From Aquipseudomonas ullengensis (GTDB lineage: Bacteria > Pseudomonadota > Gammaproteobacteria > Pseudomonadales > Pseudomonadaceae), in the NCBI RefSeq assembly GCF_014174475.1, contig NZ_JACJUD010000003.1, positions 496,001-560,000 on the forward strand: DNA of 64,000 nt, in the 5' to 3' direction. Under the pieces are notes generated by a model. That model was not told the DNA's origin. It made no database searches and was given only the letters and a program-made list of their open reading frames with translations. A program made the translations under genes and the position numbers. This document shows positions 27,805-36,760 of this stretch, in pieces (position 1 is the stretch's first letter; the number at the start of each line of letters is the position of its first letter).

Positions 27805-28661
27805 TGTTGCCGTATTACCTCGGCTGCCCGTCCTGGAGCGAGCCGGCCTGGCGTTCCAGCCTGTACCCAGACTCCACCCGCAGTAGCGATTTCCTGCCGC
27901 TGTATGCCGGCATTTTCAATGCGGTGGAAGGCAATACCACCTTTTATGCCCGCCCCTCGGCGCAGACCGTGGAGCGTTGGGCCGCGCTGATGCCGGCCGA
28001 CTTTCGCTTTTGCGCCAAGTTGCCGCGCGATATCAGCCACAGCGCCGACCTGCGCGAACAGTTGGCTAACGCCGAGGCATTCGTTGACCTGCTCAAGCCA
28101 TTGGGTGCGCGTTGTACGCCGCTGTGGCTGCAGCTGCCTGCCAGTTTCGGCCCGCAGCGCCTCGGCGAGTTGCAGGTTTTCCTCGAGGAGCTGGCGCTGA
28201 ACCTGGGAGTTGAGGTGCGGCATCCGGCGTTCTTCGCCAAGGGCGAGGAGGAGCGGGCGCTCAATCGGCTGCTGCGTGATCGGCAGGTGGAGCGCATCTG
28301 CCTGGATTCACGCGCGCTGTTCAGTTGCCAGTCGAGCGACCCGGCGGTGCTTCACGCGCAGTCGAAGAAACCCCGCCTGCCACCTCGGCCGACAGCGTTC
28401 ACCGAGCAGCCGCAGGTGCGTTTCATCGGCCATCCCGAGCTGGAGGCGAACGACGCCTTCATGCGCCCGTGGCTGGACAAGGTGGCGGATTGGATCGAAC
28501 AGGGCCTGCGCCCCATGGTGTTCCTGCATACCCCGGACAACATCCGCGCGCCCGAGCTGGCGCTGCGTTTTCACCGGCAACTGGCTGAACGGCTACCTGG
28601 CTTGCCGGCGCTGGAGTTACCGGAGCTGCCGGCGGAAGTGGAGCAGTTGGGCCTGCTCTGA
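27804..28661 (+). CDS. DUF72 family protein
   Basis: A 285-residue TIM-barrel-like protein of the DUF72/YecE family. Signature parts are YLGCPSWSEPAWRSSLYPDS at the N-terminus, the phrase FNAVEGNTTFYARPSAQTVE and MPADFRFCAKLPRDISHS. The family has a fold related to endonuclease IV, but no activity is established. The start overlaps the stop of the small upstream gene. It converges on the EF-hand-like gene, with only two bases between the two genes. Confidence 0.9.
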   Translation: MLPYYLGCPSWSEPAWRSSLYPDSTRSSDFLPLYAGIFNAVEGNTTFYARPSAQTVERWAALMPADFRFCAKLPRDISHSADLREQLANAEAFVDLLKPLGARCTPLWLQLPASFGPQRLGELQVFLEELALNLGVEVRHPAFFAKGEEERALNRLLRDRQVERICLDSRALFSCQSSDPAVLHAQSKKPRLPPRPTAFTEQPQVRFIGHPELEANDAFMRPWLDKVADWIEQGLRPMVFLHTPDNIRAPELALRFHRQLAERLPGLPALELPELPAEVEQLGLL

Positions 28662-28663
28662 GG

Positions 28664-29464
28664 TCAGTGCTTGGCCAGCAGCAGATCGGCGGCCTGGCCG
28701 CTGCGCCCGTCCTGGAACTGGAACTGGCCCAGCTGGGCAATCTGGTCATAGGCACCCAGCGCCTGTTTGACGTCGCGTGCCTGCAGCTCGATGGCGCTGA
28801 CGCCGGCATCGCTCAGGCTCTGCACCTGCTGTTGGCCATCGGCGGTGAAGCGCAGCAGGCGCAGGCGCTCGAATACCACGTCCTGGGCATCGATACGGCC
28901 ATCGCTGTTGTCGTCGTACTTGGCCAGTTCGGCGAAGCCGTTGGCCGCGCCATTCTGGTCGCCGAACAGCTCGCTGCCGTCGTCGATACGGCCATTGCCG
29001 TTGCGGTCGAGGGCGAGCAGGGCGTCGTCGCCGCTTGGCGCGCTGATGCGGTCGCTGCGGCCATCGGCATCCAGATCGAACTGCACGGCATCACCGAGGC
29101 CGCGGGTGCTGAAGCCGTTGCCGGCCAGGTCGAGCACCAATGGGTCGACCTGCTCGGGTTGCGGTTTGGCCGTGACGTTAAGCTCCAGCTCGCGCTGCTC
29201 CAATACCTGCTGGAAACTGGCGGCTTGGGCGCTGGCGTCGACCACGGCGGTGCTGGCGCTGCTGCTGGTATTGGACTGCTGGCTGGCCTGGCTGATTTCG
29301 GCGGCGGCTTCACCGGGCAACGGCGTCTCGCTGTCGGGCATCAGGGTGCGGCGCAGGATCTGGTAGTCCAGCGAGTCGCGCACGCCGGCATCCAGTTCCT
29401 GTTCCAGGTTGCTGCTGTGGCGGGAGGAGGAGGGGCTGTGTGGGGCGGATAGGGCATCTAACAT
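28664..29464 (-). CDS. EF-hand/RTX-like calcium-binding protein
   Basis: A 266-residue protein. The N-terminal 110 residues are low-complexity Ser/Gln-rich, without a signal peptide. From about residue 108 it carries a DPLVLDLAGNGFST phrase and acidic loops FDLDADGRSD, LDRNGNGRIDDGSELFGD and YDDNSDGRIDAQD. These resemble EF-hand/dockerin calcium loops and the conserved DLDGNG region of large RTX-type exoproteins. Secretion, if any, would need a C-terminal or Type I signal that I cannot identify. It could be a stand-alone relic of such a protein, but there is no break in the frame. Unknown function. Confidence 0.75.
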   Translation of the reverse strand: MLDALSAPHSPSSSRHSSNLEQELDAGVRDSLDYQILRRTLMPDSETPLPGEAAAEISQASQQSNTSSSASTAVVDASAQAASFQQVLEQRELELNVTAKPQPEQVDPLVLDLAGNGFSTRGLGDAVQFDLDADGRSDRISAPSGDDALLALDRNGNGRIDDGSELFGDQNGAANGFAELAKYDDNSDGRIDAQDVVFERLRLLRFTADGQQQVQSLSDAGVSAIELQARDVKQALGAYDQIAQLGQFQFQDGRSGQAADLLLAKH

Positions 29465-29570
29465 GATCAACTCGGTGCGGTCTCGATGGACCGCGTCTGG
29501 CAGAATACGGGTTGATTGGGTTATCGGCCGCAGGCCACCCGGATTGAACATTTTTTGAGCACTTTTCCAG

Positions 29571-30353
29571 ATGACCGACGAGCGGCCTATCACCACCATC
29601 CGAGTCGAGGCCCTGGCCCCGCAGCATGCCGCCGTCGCCGCCCAGTGGGCCGAGCGTCTGGGGCTGCCACTGCAGGGCGAGGCGGAGTTTGCCTTGCAAC
29701 TGGGCGAGGAGGGCCTGCAGCTGGCCGAGTTGGGCCCGCAGGCACCGGGGCCAGTACGGGTCGATTTCGTCGAGGGCGCGGTGGCCCATCGCCGCCTGTA
29801 TGGCGGCGGCAGCGGGCAGATGATCGCCAAGGCGGTCGGCGTGCAGTCCGGGGTGCGGCCGAGCGTGCTGGACGCCACCGCCGGCCTCGGTCGCGATGCC
29901 TTCGTGCTGGCCAGCCTGGGTTGCAGCATGACCCTGATCGAGCGCCAACCGATCATTGCTGCCCTGCTCGAAGATGGCCTGCAACGTGCCGTCCGCGATG
30001 CTGAGGTGGCGGCCATCGCCACGCAGATGCGCCTGCTGACCGGCAACGCTATCGAGCTGATGGGCCAGTGGCAGGGCGAGCCGCCGCAGGTGATCTACCT
30101 CGACCCGATGTTCCCGCACCGCGACAAGAGCGCCCTGGTGAAGAAGGAAATGCGCCTGTTCCGCCCGCTGGTCGGTGACGACATGGACGCCCCGGCGCTG
30201 CTCGCTGCAGCCTTGGCCCTGGCCAGCCACCGGGTGGTGGTCAAGCGCCCACGCAAGGCGCCGATCATCGAGGGGGCCAAGCCCAGCTATGCGCTGGAGG
30301 GCAAGTCCAGTCGCTATGACATCTACCCGAAGAAAGCCCTCAGAACCAGTTAA
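29571..30353 (+). CDS. rsmJ: 16S rRNA m2G1516 methyltransferase RsmJ
   Basis: SAM-dependent methyltransferase (260 residues) acting on guanine 1516 of 16S rRNA. The SAM-binding motif is [19 protein letters not shown] (about residues 99-117), and the catalytic-region motif [20 protein letters not shown] is characteristic of RsmJ. Its C-terminal codons are copied in inverted form downstream, as part of fold-back element copy 3. The gene is divergent from the EF-hand-like gene (about 106 bp between the starts). Confidence 0.94.
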   Translation: MTDERPITTIRVEALAPQHAAVAAQWAERLGLPLQGEAEFALQLGEEGLQLAELGPQAPGPVRVDFVEGAVAHRRLYGGGSGQMIAKAVGVQSGVRPSVLDATAGLGRDAFVLASLGCSMTLIERQPIIAALLEDGLQRAVRDAEVAAIATQMRLLTGNAIELMGQWQGEPPQVIYLDPMFPHRDKSALVKKEMRLFRPLVGDDMDAPALLAAALALASHRVVVKRPRKAPIIEGAKPSYALEGKSSRYDIYPKKALRTS

Positions 30354-30483
30354 CGATCTTCTGACTCGCGGCCATACGGCGTTAAAAACGGCCTCGGAAT
30401 GCTCATTTACAATTTGTAAACTCCGCTTCCTCGGCCGTTTTTGCCTTGTCTGGCTCTAATTCAGAAGATCGTAAACAGGTTCT
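30342..30483. repeat. Fold-back element, copy 3 (after rsmJ)
   Basis: The best-preserved copy. The arms at 30342-30364 and 30461-30483 match in inverted orientation at 21 of 23 positions, and the left arm contains the last codons and the stop of rsmJ. An inner stem AAAAACGGCC/GGCCGTTTTT encloses the conserved loop GCTCATTTACAATTTGTAAA then CTCCG. The G-C-rich stem ends in a T run, so it could act as a terminator. Confidence 0.82.
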
Positions 30484-30565
30484 CAAGTAGTAGCCGCGTA
30501 TTACCCGTGCAGCGCAGGGCGGGTCCAGACTGGTCGCACCTGTCACTACCGCTGGAGATGCTGCG

Positions 30566-31132
30566 ATGACTGCCAAGAACCTATTGATGCTGGTCGGCGA
30601 CTACGTCGAAGACTACGAGACCATGGTGCCGTTTCAGGCCCTGCAGATGGTCGGCCACACCGTGCATGCGGTGTGCCCGGACAAGAAGGCTGGCGACACG
30701 GTGCGCACCGCGATTCATGACTTCGAAGGCGACCAGACCTACAGCGAGAAGCCGGGGCACAACTTCGTCCTGAACTTCGCTTTCGATCAGGTGCGGGCTG
30801 AGGACTACCACGGGCTGGTGATTCCCGGTGGCCGCGCGCCGGAGTATCTGCGCCTGAACGAGCAGGTGATCAAGCTGGTGCAGGCCTTCGCTGCCGCCGG
30901 CAAGCCGATCGCCGCTGTATGCCACGGCCCGCAGCTGCTGGCTGCTGCCGGCGTACTCGAAGGCCGTTCCTGCAGCGCCTACCCGGCCTGCGCGCCGGAA
31001 GTGCGTCTGGCTGGCGGCACCTTCGTCGACCTTCCGGTGGACGGTGCCCATGTCGACGGCAATCTGGTCACCGCTCCGGCTTGGCCGGCGCATCCGGCCT
31101 GGTTGGCGGCTTTTCTGAAAGTACTGGGTTAA
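30566..31132 (+). CDS. DJ-1/PfpI family protein
   Basis: A 188-residue DJ-1/PfpI superfamily protein. The nucleophilic cysteine is in [14 protein letters not shown], followed by the usual histidine. The N-terminus is [20 protein letters not shown], typical of the PfpI group. Members include cysteine peptidases, glyoxalases and chaperones, so activity is not determined. The ATG at 30566 has GGAG upstream. Fold-back element copy 4 lies downstream. Confidence 0.9.
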   Translation: MTAKNLLMLVGDYVEDYETMVPFQALQMVGHTVHAVCPDKKAGDTVRTAIHDFEGDQTYSEKPGHNFVLNFAFDQVRAEDYHGLVIPGGRAPEYLRLNEQVIKLVQAFAAAGKPIAAVCHGPQLLAAAGVLEGRSCSAYPACAPEVRLAGGTFVDLPVDGAHVDGNLVTAPAWPAHPAWLAAFLKVLG

Positions 31133-31144
31133 TTCACGGTGTGA

Positions 31145-31263
31145 GAGTCTAGCGAGCTAGAGTCAGGCAAGGCGACGTGGGGCGAAGGGGCGGAGTTTAC
31201 GTCTGTAAATGAGCAACCTGAGCCCCGCGTCAACGCGGCCTGGCCGACGCGCAGCAGATTCGG
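31145..31263. repeat. Fold-back element, copy 4 (inverted orientation)
   Basis: Same element in opposite orientation: the conserved loop reads CGGAGTTTACGTCTGTAAAT then GAGC on the plus strand (about 31191-31214). The stem GGCGACGTGGGGC pairs with the inverse region GCCCCGCGTCAACGC, including G-U pairs. The outer arms are poorly matched. It lies between the PfpI gene and the RHH gene. Confidence 0.7.
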
Positions 31264-31275
31264 GAGGGGAACAAG

Positions 31276-31578
31276 ATGTGCGAGTTGTATGTAAAGGCCG
31301 ACCCGATCCTCTACGAATCGCGTTCGCGCTCGCTGCGCATTCGTGGGGTGGTCACCACCCTGCGCCTGGAAAACCAGTTCTGGGACATTCTCAGCGAGAT
31401 TGCGGCGGTTGACGGCATGACCACCAACCAGCTGATCACCAAACTCTATGACGAGGTGATGGATTACCGTGGCGAGGTGGTCAACTTCGCCTCGTTCCTG
31501 CGGGTCAGCTGCACGCGCTTCCTCAGCCAGGCGCCGCAACGCTCCGCGGAGGTGCTCAGTCTGGTGGCGAAGGCCTGA
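31276..31578 (+). CDS. Small ribbon-helix-helix-like protein
   Basis: A 100-residue protein with a putative ribbon-helix-helix fold: a short strand (SRSLRIRGVVTTLRLENQFW) and two helices (DILSEIAAVDGMTTNQLITK, then LYDEVMDYRG). This layout fits the RHH_4 type of small DNA-binding proteins. The ribosome site GGGAGGGG is strong. The targets are unknown; no partner toxin or operon mate lies next to it. Confidence 0.8.
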   Translation: MCELYVKADPILYESRSRSLRIRGVVTTLRLENQFWDILSEIAAVDGMTTNQLITKLYDEVMDYRGEVVNFASFLRVSCTRFLSQAPQRSAEVLSLVAKA

Positions 31579-31616
31579 CGGTAGGATGGGTGGGCGGCCT
31601 GGACATCGGCTTCGCC

Positions 31617-31668
31617 GTAGGGCGGGTGCAACCCGCGACACTGGCAACGCGGGTTCCACCCGCCCTAC
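31617..31668. repeat. GTAGGGCGGGTG inverted repeat
   Basis: GTAGGGCGGGTGCAACCCGC at 31617 faces its inverse, which ends GCGGGTTCCACCCGCCCTAC at 31668. A half copy occurs at 6717. It lies after the RHH gene and upstream of a mini REP palindrome and the rhlB terminator, so three repeat types are stacked in about 135 bp. Confidence 0.75.
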
Positions 31669-31677
31669 ACCCTGACC

Positions 31678-31701
31678 TGTAGGAGCCAGCTGGCTCCTAC
31701 A
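31678..31701. repeat. Mini REP palindrome (internal deletion form)
   Basis: A perfect 24-base palindrome that begins TGTAGGAGCCAGC and ends GCTGGCTCCTACA. It joins the outer halves of the full REP directly, without the GCAAGC/GCTTGC stem and spacer of the three long copies. Confidence 0.8.
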
Positions 31702-31720
31702 AAGGAAGTGCTCAGATAGC

Positions 31721-31748
31721 AAAAGGCCGGCGATTAGCCGGCCTTTTT
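31721..31748. terminator. Bidirectional terminator between the RHH gene and rhlB
   Basis: AAAAGGCCGGC (31721-31731) with GCCGGCCTTTTT (31737-31748) and loop GATTA. A and T tracts on both sides allow termination in both directions, and it sits 13 bp after the rhlB stop. Confidence 0.92.
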
Positions 31749-31760
31749 CGTTGCTGCGGA

Positions 31761-33191
31761 TCAGTGCTTGTGCGGCACCGGCTTGAGCAGCTCTTCCGGT
31801 GGCATTTCGCAGGTGATCTTGCGCCCCAGCAGCTCTTCGATCGGCGGCAGGGCGTAGGCGTCGTCTTCGCTGGCGAAGCTGATCGAGGTGCCACTGGCAC
31901 CGGCGCGGCCGGTACGGCCGATGCGGTGCACGTAATCGTCCGGCACATCGGGCAGGGTGAAGTTGATCACGTGGCTGATGCCGTCGACGTGGATGCCGCG
32001 GCCGGCCACGTCGGTGGCGACCATCACGCGGATCTTGCCTTCGCGGAAGCCTTCCAGGGTCTTGATCCGCTTGTGCTGCGGCACGTCGCCGGACATCTGC
32101 GCGGCGCTGACGCCGTCGCGGATCAGCTTCTCTTCGATGCGCCGTACTTCGTCGCGGCGGTTGGCGAAGACCATTACCCGCGTCCAGTCGTTCTGCATCA
32201 CCAGGTTGTACAGCAGACGGTACTTGTCCTTGCTCGACACGGCGTAGACGTGCTGCTCGACGGTGTCGCTGGCAACGTTGACCGACTCGATCTCGACGAT
32301 GGCCGGGTCGACCGTCCACTGCCGCGCCAGGTTCATCACGTCTTCGGTGAAGGTGGCGGAGAACAGCAGGGTCTGGCGCTCGCCCTTCATCGGGGTCTGG
32401 CGGATGATCTGGCGGACCTGCGGGATGAAGCCCATGTCGAGCATGCGGTCGGCTTCGTCGAGAACCATCACTTCGACCATGTCCAGGTGCACTTCGCCGC
32501 GCTGGTTGAAGTCCAGCAGGCGGCCGGGAGTGGCCACCAGGATGTCGCAGTAGCGTGATTCGAGCTGCTTGAGCTGCTTGTCGAAGTCCATGCCACCGAC
32601 AAACTGCATGACGTTGAGGCCGGTGTACTTGGTCAGGTTGGCGGCGTCGCTGGCGATCTGCACCACCAGTTCACGGGTCGGCGCGATGATCAGTGCGCGC
32701 GGTTCACCCATGTAGCGCTCTTTCGGCGGCGGCGTTTGCAGCAGCTGGGTGATGGTCGAGACCAGGAACGCAGCGGTCTTGCCGGTACCGGTCTGGGCGC
32801 GGCCGATGGCGTCTTTACCCTTGAGGGTATGGCCGAGAACCTGGGCCTGGATCGGCGTGCAATACGGGAAGCCGAGATCGTGGATCGCGTGCATCAGCTC
32901 GGGGGCGAGACGGAAGTCGTGGAAGCGCGTCTTGCCTTCCTGCGGCTCGACCGCGAAGTCTTCCAGTTTCCAGGTATCCACCGGTTTCGCCGGGCGCTCG
33001 CGGCGCGGTTTGTCGGCGCGTGCTTTCTTCGGCTCTTGGCCGGTTTGGCTGGCGGCTGCACTGGATGCAGTGGCAGGCGCCTGGGGCGCGGTTTCTTGCT
33101 GGGGAGCGGCTGGGGTGGTGGGAGAGGCCGTTACGGGCTGCTCGCTTTCGCCCTTGCTGAACATATTCTTGAGTGCTTTGAGCACGGTCAT
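31761..33191 (-). CDS. rhlB: DEAD-box ATP-dependent RNA helicase RhlB
   Basis: RNA helicase (476 residues). The N-terminal 90 residues are a Pro/Ala/Gln-rich and then basic linker; the helicase core follows with Q-motif [10 protein letters not shown], motif I AQTGTGKT, motif [15 protein letters not shown], motif [11 protein letters not shown] and motif [12 protein letters not shown]. RhlB unwinds RNA within the RNase E degradosome in gammaproteobacteria. The ATG at 33191 begins [17 protein letters not shown] disordered N-terminal extension like this is common in Pseudomonas RhlB. The gene is monocistronic, flanked by terminators. Confidence 0.9.
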   Translation of the reverse strand: MTVLKALKNMFSKGESEQPVTASPTTPAAPQQETAPQAPATASSAAASQTGQEPKKARADKPRRERPAKPVDTWKLEDFAVEPQEGKTRFHDFRLAPELMHAIHDLGFPYCTPIQAQVLGHTLKGKDAIGRAQTGTGKTAAFLVSTITQLLQTPPPKERYMGEPRALIIAPTRELVVQIASDAANLTKYTGLNVMQFVGGMDFDKQLKQLESRYCDILVATPGRLLDFNQRGEVHLDMVEVMVLDEADRMLDMGFIPQVRQIIRQTPMKGERQTLLFSATFTEDVMNLARQWTVDPAIVEIESVNVASDTVEQHVYAVSSKDKYRLLYNLVMQNDWTRVMVFANRRDEVRRIEEKLIRDGVSAAQMSGDVPQHKRIKTLEGFREGKIRVMVATDVAGRGIHVDGISHVINFTLPDVPDDYVHRIGRTGRAGASGTSISFASEDDAYALPPIEELLGRKITCEMPPEELLKPVPHKH

Positions 33192-33233
33192 CTCGTATTG
33201 GTTAAGGAATGAACGCCGGCCAGTGTAAAGCAA

Positions 33234-33266
33234 GAAGCCCCAGTGGCGAAGTGCCGCAGGGGCTTC
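33234..33266 (-). terminator. Hairpin downstream of the M19 dipeptidase gene
   Basis: Arms GAAGCCCC (33234-33241) and GGGGCTTC (33259-33266). On the minus strand the hairpin is followed by TTGCTTT, a weak uridine tract. It probably terminates the dipeptidase transcript before rhlB. Confidence 0.65.
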
Positions 33267-33284
33267 GGTGCTGCTAAGGCGGAT

Positions 33285-34454
33285 TCAGCGCGGCAGACTG
33301 GCCAGCAGCAGGCGCTGGACGTTGCCGCCCATGATCGCGGCGATCTCGCCGCGCTTGAAGCCGGCGCGCTGCAGGCCCTCGGTGAGCTGGGCCAGGCCGC
33401 TGGTGTCGAAGGGGGCGTGCACGGTGCCATCGAAGTCGGAGCCGAGGGCCACATGCTCGACGCCAACCTTGTCGGCGGCATAACGGATGGCGCGCACGAT
33501 GGCACCCACCGAGGTGTCGCACACGGCAGCGTCCCAGTAGCCGATGCCGATCAGCCCGCCGGTAGCGGCGATGCGCTTGAGGTGATCGTCACTCAGGTTG
33601 CGCGTGCCGGGGCAGGTGCCGGCGACGCCGGTGTGCGAGACCAGTAGCGGCCGTGTGGCGATGGCCAGCACATCATCGATCAGCGGCTTGGAGGCGTGGG
33701 CCAGGTCGATCAGCATGCCTTTCTGTTCCAGGCGCGCGACCACGTCGCGGCCGAAGGGGGTGATGCCGCCTTTTTGCAGGCCGTGGGCCGAGCCCCCCAG
33801 TTCGTTATCGAAGAAGTGGGTCAGGCCGGTGATGCGGAAACCGGCGTCATACAGGCGATCGACGTTTTCCAGCTTGCCTTCCAGCGGGTGCAGGCCCTCG
33901 GTGGCGAGCACGGCGGCCAGGCGTTGCGGGTCCTGTTGCCAGGCGCCGATGAATGTCTCCAGGTCACCGCGAGTGCGTACTAGGACCATCCGCCCGTGGC
34001 TGTCGTCTGCCGCTTTCTGCAGTTTCTGGCCCTGGTACAGGGCGCGTTCGAGCAGGCTGTTCCATGTCGCCCGCGGCCAGCGCTGGGCCATGATCAGCAG
34101 GGTGATGTTGTCGCTGTCGGCGCCGTTGCTCTCGTAGTTGAGGCCGCGCGGGGTCTTGGTCACGGTAGCGAACACCTGCAGGCCGACGTGACCTTCGAGC
34201 AGGCGCGGCAGGTCGGCGTGGCCATAGTTGTGGCGCGCCAGCAGGTCGCGCTGCCAGAGCAGGGCATCGTCGTGCAGGTCGGCGACGAACAGGGTCTGGT
34301 GCAGCTTCTCGGCGGATTCGCTAGCCGGGTAGGGCGCGGGCGTGGCGACGGTGTTCATGCGGCGATCGATCAGGCTGGGCAGGCTGAAGAAAACCGCCGC
34401 AGCGATGACGACGAGGGCGAACAGAGCGAGCAGGAGTTTGCGCATGGGTGCCAT
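33285..34454 (-). CDS. M19 family membrane dipeptidase
   Basis: A 389-residue zinc dipeptidase of the renal dipeptidase (M19) family. The N-terminus is a signal anchor (LLLALFALVVIAAAVFF). Metal ligands are visible in FVADLHDDALL, the bridging glutamate in VLATEGLHPL, the histidines in TGLTHFFDN and LLVSHTGVAG, and the aspartate in ALGSDFDGT. It probably acts in the periplasm on dipeptides or D-amino-acid-containing peptides. A second ATG at 34445 (MRKLLL) is also possible. The gene is read on the same strand as rhlB but has its own terminator hairpin. Confidence 0.9.
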   Translation of the reverse strand: MAPMRKLLLALFALVVIAAAVFFSLPSLIDRRMNTVATPAPYPASESAEKLHQTLFVADLHDDALLWQRDLLARHNYGHADLPRLLEGHVGLQVFATVTKTPRGLNYESNGADSDNITLLIMAQRWPRATWNSLLERALYQGQKLQKAADDSHGRMVLVRTRGDLETFIGAWQQDPQRLAAVLATEGLHPLEGKLENVDRLYDAGFRITGLTHFFDNELGGSAHGLQKGGITPFGRDVVARLEQKGMLIDLAHASKPLIDDVLAIATRPLLVSHTGVAGTCPGTRNLSDDHLKRIAATGGLIGIGYWDAAVCDTSVGAIVRAIRYAADKVGVEHVALGSDFDGTVHAPFDTSGLAQLTEGLQRAGFKRGEIAAIMGGNVQRLLLASLPR

Positions 34455-34526
34455 CCGGGCGTTTTGTTTTTATGCGCCGACTCTAGCAAGTCGAGAGGGG
34501 AGGTGTGCGACCCGAGCTAGGGCATT

Positions 34527-35465
34527 TCAGCCAACCAGGCGATTGCGACCCTGCTGCTTGGCGCTATACAGCGCGGAGTCGGCCCGTGCGATCAGCGCCT
34601 CCAGGCTGTCCTTGGGCTGCATCTGGGCCAGGCCGATGGAGACGGTGACGCCGGGCAGCACGCCAACCGGTGAATAGAAGGAGCTGACCTGTTCCAGGCT
34701 CTGGCGCAGGCGTTCGCCAATGCTGCGGCCTTCGACTTCGTCGATCTCGGGAAGCAGGATGACGAACTCTTCGCCGCCGTAGCGGGCCATGCTGTCCTTG
34801 GGGCGCAGCTGGTTGCGCAGGGTGTGCGCGACCAGGCACAGGGCGTAGTCGCCGGCCAGGTGGCCGTGCTGGTCGTTGTAGGGTTTGAAATGGTCGACAT
34901 CGAGCATGAGCATGCACAACGGCTGGTCGTTGAAGGCGCAGCGCGTGCTTTCACGCTCGAATACGTGCTCCAGCCAGCGCCGGTTGAAGCAGCCGGTGAG
35001 GGTGTCGACGTTGGCGTTCTGTTCGCTGTCGAGGATGATCCGATTGCCCTGGCGGACCCGGTCGCAAAGCAGCTCCAGCAGGTTCTGCATCAGTTGTGGC
35101 GACTGGTTGAACAGCTTGACCAGGGACTCGCGGTGCAGGCGCAGGACCAGCGAAGGCTGGCTGGCGACCACGTAGGCGGAGGGGTGATCGTTGTCGATGA
35201 AACTGATCTCACCGGCGCATTCGCCACTGAGCAGGGTACTGACCGGCTGGTTTTCCAGGGAGCCGAGATAGACCTTCAGCTCGCCATCGAGCAGCAGGTA
35301 GAGGTACTGGTTGCGGTTGAACGGGGAGAGCAGGACTTCGCCGGTTTCCAATTCGCAGGCACGAAACTCCCTGAGCAGCTGATCGATGCTGCTGGCGGCG
35401 ACATTTTGGAACAGTCGCAATCGGCTGATCTGTTGCAGATCCTGCTGCCAGTGCGCGTTTTTCAT
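34527..35465 (-). CDS. Cyclic-nucleotide-binding-like GGDEF protein
   Basis: A 312-residue cytoplasmic diguanylate cyclase. The N-terminal part (about 15-130) resembles the CRP/cNMP-binding fold (LYLLLDGELKVYLGSLENQP; SGECAGEISFIDND). The C-terminal GGDEF domain has the active variant RYGGEEF. The allosteric RxxD site is not clear. The start at 35465 has AGGGG about 13 bases away, rather far. The same arrangement of an N-terminal cyclic-nucleotide fold with a GGDEF domain occurs in other Pseudomonas proteins. The ligand of the sensor domain is unknown. Confidence 0.88.
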   Translation of the reverse strand: MKNAHWQQDLQQISRLRLFQNVAASSIDQLLREFRACELETGEVLLSPFNRNQYLYLLLDGELKVYLGSLENQPVSTLLSGECAGEISFIDNDHPSAYVVASQPSLVLRLHRESLVKLFNQSPQLMQNLLELLCDRVRQGNRIILDSEQNANVDTLTGCFNRRWLEHVFERESTRCAFNDQPLCMLMLDVDHFKPYNDQHGHLAGDYALCLVAHTLRNQLRPKDSMARYGGEEFVILLPEIDEVEGRSIGERLRQSLEQVSSFYSPVGVLPGVTVSIGLAQMQPKDSLEALIARADSALYSAKQQGRNRLVG

Positions 35466-35712
35466 CGCGTGGGTTGATCCCCTGGCTTGCTGCTCAATGC
35501 GGGTGACATCGCAACACTCTCCATGTCGTCTGGCGAACACCTTGAGGCGACCTTATGCCTCGCGTGATTACCGAAGCAATCCTTGGGCCGAGGCTGGCCG
35601 ACCGGCGGTCGTGGAGAGTGGCATGGCCTGCTTTGTTATGCCGTGAAGTTGACGATAGAGCCTTCACTTAGCGCGTGATGGCACCGAACTGGCGGTGCCT
35701 TGACGCGTCTAT

Positions 35713-36420
<708 letters not shown>

Positions 36421-36508
36421 TTAAGGGAGGGTTGAATTGCTTAAGAAGATGTCGCAACAGGAAAACTTTTGCTCTTGACCGTTCGCTAACGCGATTCGAA
36501 TGGCGAGG

Positions 36509-36524
36509 TGGTACGCGCTTTGCT
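36509..36524 (+). promoter_or_regulatory. Candidate sigma-54 (RpoN) promoter of aapJQMP
   Basis: TGGTAC-GCGCT-TTGCT fits the -24/-12 consensus TGGCAC-N5-TTGCA/T with the invariant GG-N10-GC spacing (GG at 36510-36511, GC at 36522-36523). Transcription would begin near 36535, giving an untranslated leader of about 225 nt. Nitrogen-controlled amino-acid importers in pseudomonads often depend on RpoN; here it is inferred. Confidence 0.55.
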
Positions 36525-36737
36525 GTAGGCATTGGGTCCGGCGGGGGCCGCCAGTGGCGGATATGCCGGACACATGCTGCGTCTCAAGCCCGTATTACCT
36601 ACGGCATGTGGTGAGTTCGCCGGTCCCCGGATCGGCATCTAGACTCACTTCAGGTTCGCACCCCGGTTGATCCTGCCATGGTGGCGGGATCGAACGTGCC
36701 TCACAAGGGTACGGCGGCAGGACCGCGACTCCGATCC

Positions 36738-36745
36738 AACAAGAA
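36738..36745 (+). promoter_or_regulatory. Crc/Hfq catabolite-activity-like motif before aapJ
   Basis: AACAAGAA fits the AANAANAA motif bound by Hfq with Crc in pseudomonads. It lies six bases upstream of the GGAGG ribosome site (36751-36755), where binding would block translation when preferred carbon sources are present. Confidence 0.55.
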
Positions 36746-36760
36746 CATTTGGAGGTTTTG

